A stretch of DNA of 18,202 nucleotides, taken from the NCBI GenBank assembly GCA_004292705.1, contig RDXA01000347.1:1-18202 (forward strand). Reading direction: 5' to 3'. The notes beneath the pieces were generated by a model. That model saw nothing but the letters and a program-made list of their open reading frames with translations, did no database searches and was not told the DNA's origin. This document shows positions 15,191 through 18,202 of this stretch, one piece after another (the first letter of the stretch is position 1; each line of letters begins with the position of its first letter). Both the position numbers and the translations under genes were made by a program. The stretch comes from Sphingomonadales bacterium. Lineage in GTDB: Bacteria; Pseudomonadota; Alphaproteobacteria; Sphingomonadales; Sphingomonadaceae.

Positions 15191-16195
15191 ATGGCACGCA
15201 TCAATTTACCGAACTTGGCTGCAAGCCGGGCGTCGATTGGCGCGGCGATTGCGCTTGCAATGCTGGCGACCCCGGCTCTGTCCGACGTGAAGGCAGGGGT
15301 CGATGCCTGGGCTGCGGGCGATTTTGCCCGTGCGGTGGTCGAATGGCAGGGCCCGGCAGCGGCAGGCGATCCCGACGCGTTGTTCAACCTCGCTCAGGCC
15401 TATCGTCTGGGACGCGGCGTGGAGATCGACAATGTCCGGGCCCGCAAGCTGTATGAAGAAGCCGCCCGCCTCGGCCACGTCAAGGCGGCCGACAATTACG
15501 GCCTGATGCTGTTTCAGGAAGGCGAGCAGGACAAGGCGATGCCGCTGATCAAGGCGGCGGCCGAGCGCGGAGATCCGCGCGCGCAATACGTGCTGGGCCT
15601 GTCGCACTTCAACGCCGACTACGCCCCGCGCGACTGGGTGCGAGCTTACGCCCTGATGACGCTGGCGAACGGGTCCGGCCTGCCGCAGGCGCGCGACGCG
15701 CTGGGGCAGATGGACAAATATGTGCCGCAAGCCCAGCGGGCTCAGGCGCAGTCACTGGCCCGCGAGCTGGAGGCAGGGGCCAAGTCTCAGCGTTCAGCCG
15801 AAGTGGCAGCGGCAGAACTGGGCGCGCGTCCGGCCACTGCGGTGCGTGCACCGGTTGCGCCGGTACCGAAGGCACCGGTCGTCGCGGCGGTGACCCAGCC
15901 TGCAACGCCGCGGCCCGCGGCCTTCACGCCGGCTGCTGCTGCGCCGTCAGCAGTGCGCAGGCAGGGCACATGGCGCGTGCAGCTCGGCGCGTTCGGTGTC
16001 GCGGCCAATGCTGACCGGATGTGGAGCCAGCTTGGCAGTCATGCCGCGCTCGCGGGAACCAAGAAGACGCTGATGCCGAGCGGCAAACTGACGCGCTTGC
16101 TGGCGACCGGCTTTGCCAGCGAGGCCGAAGCGGCGCGCGCCTGCGCAACGCTGAAAAGCGAGGGCAAGGCCTGCGTGGTTGCCGGCCAAGGCTGA
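15191..16195 (+). CDS. Sel1-repeat and SPOR-domain periplasmic protein
   Basis: 334 aa; ATG 15191 with GAGG 10 bases upstream. The signal peptide is about 1-31 (LAMLATPALS then D32). Residues about 36-185 hold Sel1/TPR-like repeats: DPDALFNLAQAYRLGRGV, HVKAADNYGLMLFQEG and DPRAQYVLGLSHFN are successive repeat cores. A Pro/Ala linker (about 205-255) leads to a SPOR domain (about 261-334, TWRVQLGAFG). There is no lipobox, so it should be soluble in the periplasm and bind septal peptidoglycan. It is divergent from the ParA-RHH-SPOR operon, so two SPOR proteins with different helical-repeat modules share one control region. Domain assignment is strong; the precise role is unknown. Confidence 0.9.
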   Translation: MARINLPNLAASRASIGAAIALAMLATPALSDVKAGVDAWAAGDFARAVVEWQGPAAAGDPDALFNLAQAYRLGRGVEIDNVRARKLYEEAARLGHVKAADNYGLMLFQEGEQDKAMPLIKAAAERGDPRAQYVLGLSHFNADYAPRDWVRAYALMTLANGSGLPQARDALGQMDKYVPQAQRAQAQSLARELEAGAKSQRSAEVAAAELGARPATAVRAPVAPVPKAPVVAAVTQPATPRPAAFTPAAAAPSAVRRQGTWRVQLGAFGVAANADRMWSQLGSHAALAGTKKTLMPSGKLTRLLATGFASEAEAARACATLKSEGKACVVAGQG

Positions 16196-16207
16196 GGCTG
16201 AGTTTTG

Positions 16208-16243
16208 AAGGGCAGGGCTTGACCAACGGCCCTTTCCAAGCCC
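16208..16243 (+). other. overlapping, mutually exclusive stem-loops before the DUF418 gene
   Basis: AAGGGC (16208-16213) can pair with GCCCTT (16229-16234), or GGGCTTG (16215-16221) can pair with CAAGCCC (16237-16243). The two stems overlap and cannot coexist. No T-tract follows. This may be a weak terminator of the Sel1-SPOR gene or a chance structure. Confidence 0.22.
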
Positions 16244-16291
16244 GTTGAAATCGCTAATCTCCTGCCTTGCAACTGGCTTGGGGGATCAGCC

Positions 16292-17539
16292 ATGAACGAG
16301 ACGGTCACGCCTGTCAGCGCCGCCGAGCGCATCGACACACTCGATTTCATTCGCGGGCTGGCGGTGATGGGAATCCTCGCCGCCAATATCGTCGCCTTCG
16401 GGCAGCCGATGGACGCCTATATGTATCCGGCCGCCTTCAAGGTCGATCCGGGCGATCCGGGCGGGTGGCTGTGGATCGTGCAATTCGTGCTCGTCGATGG
16501 CAAAATGCGCGGGCTGTTCACCCTGTTGTTCGGCGCCGGGATGTATCTGTTCATGGAGAAAGCCTGGGCGCGCGGTGCAACCCGCAAGCTCCAGGCCTGG
16601 CGGCTGGCAATCCTGATGCTGTTCGGGATGGTCCACTTCTTCTTCATCTGGCCGGGCGATATCCTGTTCTACTACGCGCTGTTCGGTTTCGTGGCGCTCG
16701 CATGCGTCAGATGGCGTGTGAAGACCCAGCTGTGGGTCGGGCTGGGCGGCTACATGTTGGGGGTATTGTTCAATACCGCGCTGCTGTTTCCGTGGCTGAT
16801 CGTTGACACCCCATTCGGCGAAAGCTCGCCCGACATGCTGGAACAGCGCGCCGGGATGATCGCCGAGGTCGACAACACCCTTGCCCGCAGCGACGTACCC
16901 AATGCGGCGATTGCTTCGGGCGATTATGGCACGTTGGTGGTTCATCGCCTGACCGAGCAGTGGAACGAGCCGCTGCTCAATGCGATGTTGTTCGGGTTCG
17001 AGACGCTGCCGCTGATGCTGGTCGGCATGGCGCTTTACCGGCTCGGCTTCTTCGGCGGGGCCTTTGACCGGGCCAAGATGTTGCTCTGGGGCTGGATCGG
17101 CGTGATCCTCGGTGGGCTGGCGCATCTCGCGATCGGTTTGGTGGTGCAGGCCAGCGGGTTCAGTTACTACGGCACGCTCGCCGGGTTCGTCGGGATGAGC
17201 TCCTTGCCGCGGCTCTGGATGGTGCTGGGCCTTGCTGCGCTTTTGGTCGTTTATGCTCCCGGCGCGACGGGCTGGCTTGGCGAGCGGGTGCGCGCTGCCG
17301 GGCGGGCGGCGTTCACCAATTACCTCGGCACGTCGGTAGTGATGATGTTCGTCTTCCATGGCTGGGCACTCGGACTGTTCGGTCAATTGAACCGTCCGCA
17401 GCTTTACCTCGTGGTGGTGCTGGCGTGGGTGCTGATGCTCGCGTGGTCGAAGCCATGGCTCGACCGCTATCGCTACGGTCCGCTCGAATGGCTGTGGCGG
17501 TGCTTGACCTATCGTACGATCTTCCCGCTCAAGAAGTAG
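16292..17539 (+). CDS. DUF418 (YeiB-like) multi-pass membrane protein
   Basis: 415-aa inner-membrane protein; ATG 16292 with GGGGGA (16280-16285) 6 bases before it. The family N-terminus RIDTLDFIRGLAVMGILAANI (about 13-33 in pieces) is typical of DUF418/YeiB proteins. About ten hydrophobic segments are visible, around 17-37, 57-90, 101-140, 148-170, 231-258, 264-288, 308-324, 344-366 and 369-390. The C-terminal DUF418 portion includes RAAFTNYLGTSVVM and RYGPLEWLWRCLTY. The cellular function of the family is poorly defined (transport or acyl-transfer roles have been proposed). No operon partner is evident: it is 96 bp from the upstream gene, and bfd downstream has its own control site. Confidence 0.92.
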   Translation: MNETVTPVSAAERIDTLDFIRGLAVMGILAANIVAFGQPMDAYMYPAAFKVDPGDPGGWLWIVQFVLVDGKMRGLFTLLFGAGMYLFMEKAWARGATRKLQAWRLAILMLFGMVHFFFIWPGDILFYYALFGFVALACVRWRVKTQLWVGLGGYMLGVLFNTALLFPWLIVDTPFGESSPDMLEQRAGMIAEVDNTLARSDVPNAAIASGDYGTLVVHRLTEQWNEPLLNAMLFGFETLPLMLVGMALYRLGFFGGAFDRAKMLLWGWIGVILGGLAHLAIGLVVQASGFSYYGTLAGFVGMSSLPRLWMVLGLAALLVVYAPGATGWLGERVRAAGRAAFTNYLGTSVVMMFVFHGWALGLFGQLNRPQLYLVVVLAWVLMLAWSKPWLDRYRYGPLEWLWRCLTYRTIFPLKK

Positions 17540-17602
17540 CGTCAATCTGGCGGCGAGAGCTGGCATTAGCTGCATAAGTCAGCCCCTGCAAAAAACCACT
17601 TG

Positions 17603-17621
17603 TTATTGAGAGTGGTTCGCA
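17603..17621. promoter_or_regulatory. Fur-like box upstream of bfd
   Basis: TTATTGAGAGTGGTTCGCA resembles proteobacterial Fur sites of the TTGAGAATGATTCGCA type, differing at two positions over the core by eye. It lies 46-64 bp before the bfd start. A perfect 7-bp inverted repeat, AACCACT/AGTGGTT (17594-17600 and 17611-17617), overlaps it. Iron-dependent repression of bfd is expected from family knowledge. The match is visual, not scored. Confidence 0.55.
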
Positions 17622-17629
17622 TACATTCC

Positions 17630-17652
17630 TTCCTGCAAACGCTTCGCAGGAA
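17630..17652 (+). other. 7-bp inverted repeat in the bfd leader
   Basis: TTCCTGC (17630-17636) and GCAGGAA (17646-17652) pair around a 9-nt loop just upstream of bfd. The 3' arm contains the only SD-like AGGAA, which is also 16 or more bases from the ATG. The stem could limit ribosome access in the leader if transcription starts upstream of it; this is a speculative role. Confidence 0.3.
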
Positions 17653-17666
17653 AGATTCGCACGCAT

Positions 17667-17867
17667 ATGTACATCTGTATCTGCAATGCCATCCGTGAGA
17701 CTGATTTGCGTAAAGCGGCGCTCACTTGCGAAGGCGACGCTGAAGCGACCTATGCCTGCCTCGGCAAACGGCCCAATTGCGGGCAATGCCTTGAGGAAGC
17801 ACAGCAAATCATCGACGCCGAGCGCGCGGCTGCCGCCTGCGAGGTATTCGCAGTAGAGGCTGCTTGA
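17667..17867 (+). CDS. bfd: bacterioferritin-associated ferredoxin
   Basis: 66-aa [2Fe-2S] protein of the BFD-like family. In other bacteria it binds bacterioferritin and passes electrons to its haem to release stored Fe2+. The cluster ligands C4, C6 (CIC), C38 and C41 (CGQC) match the family pattern C-x-C...C-x2-C. Length matches known Bfd proteins (about 64-75 aa). The start MYICICNAI is the canonical N-terminus, although no good Shine-Dalgarno lies at normal spacing. It is followed after 138 bp by bfr, its physiological partner, and preceded by a Fur-like box. A two-cysteine excess (C21, C31) is not part of the cluster motif. Confidence 0.94.
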   Translation: MYICICNAIRETDLRKAALTCEGDAEATYACLGKRPNCGQCLEEAQQIIDAERAAAACEVFAVEAA

Positions 17868-17874
17868 AACGCGA

Positions 17875-17891
17875 TTGCGAACGTCTCGCAA
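17875..17891. promoter_or_regulatory. 17-bp palindrome between bfd and bfr, candidate operator
   Basis: TTGCGA-ACGTC-TCGCAA is a perfect 6-bp inverted repeat with a 5-bp spacer. It starts 8 bases after the bfd stop and lies about 115 bp before bfr. It shares the GCGAA half-site seen in the bfd-proximal Fur-like box read on the opposite strand. It may bind Fur or another iron regulator at the bfr promoter; this is inferred. Confidence 0.4.
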
Positions 17892-18005
17892 ACTGCTGAT
17901 TCACAAAGAAATTTTCCGAACTGCCCCTTGCGGATAAGCCACGGCAGCGTCTACATAGGACGCGATGCCACTGCGGCACTTTGATATTGCGCAAGGAGCA
18001 ATCCC

Positions 18006-18202
18006 ATGAAGGGCGACCAGAAGGTCATCGACTATCTCAACCAGGCGCTCACCAACGAGCTGACCGCGATCAACCAGTACTGGTTGCATTACCGTGTGCT
18101 CGACAACTGGGGCCTGAAGAAGCTCGCCGCCTACGAACGGCACGAGTCGATCGAGGAAATGGAGCACGCCGACAAGCTGGCTGAGCGTATCCTGTTTCTG
18201 GA
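18006..18202 (+). CDS. bfr: bacterioferritin, N-terminal part (cut by window end)
   Basis: Haem-containing 24-mer iron-storage protein that oxidises and mineralises iron in the cytoplasm. ATG 18006 has AAGGAG (17993-17998) 7 bases before it. The 65 visible residues match the start of the family: KGDQKVIDYLNQAL, then NELTAINQYWLHYRVLDNWG with the ferroxidase Glu18, then ERHESIEEMEHADKLAERILFL with Glu51 and His54 of the di-iron site. The haem-ligand Met52 is present in EEMEHA. The full protein is normally about 155-160 aa, so roughly 60% lies beyond the window. Paired with bfd upstream. Confidence 0.96.
   Translation, partial: MKGDQKVIDYLNQALTNELTAINQYWLHYRVLDNWGLKKLAAYERHESIEEMEHADKLAERILFL

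Noticed and set aside
1..18202. CRISPR arrays, insertion sequences and rRNA
   Set aside because: No regularly spaced repeats, transposase motifs, terminal inverted repeats with target duplications, or rRNA sequences were seen on reading both strands.

Overview
The window is about 64% GC by eye and densely coding. Gene style suggests an alphaproteobacterium, most likely Sphingomonadales and probably Erythrobacteraceae. Supporting features are pyrB followed by a metal-ligand-less pyrC, two SPOR-domain proteins beside a ParA ATPase, and a Fur-like site before bfd. The genus is an inference; no rRNA or other strong taxonomic marker is present.

Left third (1-7104, minus strand). A tightly overlapped three-gene operon reads right to left. 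It encodes an exported CHAT (caspase-like) peptidase, a 945-residue two-partner-secretion exoprotein (TpsA, haemagglutinin/S-layer type, beta-helix repeats), and its outer-membrane transporter (TpsB, ShlB/FhaC type, cut by the window edge a few codons before its end). CHAT and tpsA overlap as ATGA. tpsB starts at a GTG inside the last codons of tpsA. This is the most unusual locus here: a caspase-fold protease translationally coupled to a secreted fibrous protein. About 390 bp upstream hold no convincing gene, but contain a direct repeat and an AT-rich patch that may be the operon's control region.

Middle (7493-11957). A minus-strand tRNA-Val(CAC) has an encoded CCA. Next are minus-strand sppA (signal peptide peptidase) and, divergent from it, pyrB and a pyrC-like gene overlapping as ATGA. 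The pyrC product has lost its HxH motif, one further His and the catalytic Asp. It is therefore best read as a non-catalytic dihydroorotase homologue that supports aspartate transcarbamoylase; the active dihydroorotase should be encoded elsewhere.

Right-middle (12041-16195). A minus-strand operon encodes a ParA-type ATPase, a protein with a C-terminal ribbon-helix-helix-like segment, and a TPR/SPOR lipoprotein, and ends in a clear intrinsic terminator. Divergent from it is a Sel1-repeat/SPOR periplasmic protein. The 258-bp divergent region holds a 20-bp near-perfect palindrome, which could be an operator or centromere-like site. The locus may link DNA or cargo positioning to septal peptidoglycan, but this is inference.

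Right end (16292-18202). A DUF418 membrane protein is followed by a bacterioferritin-associated ferredoxin (bfd) preceded by a Fur-like box, then the start of bacterioferritin (bfr, cut by the window edge). A second 17-bp palindrome lies between bfd and bfr. These two genes form an iron storage and release module.
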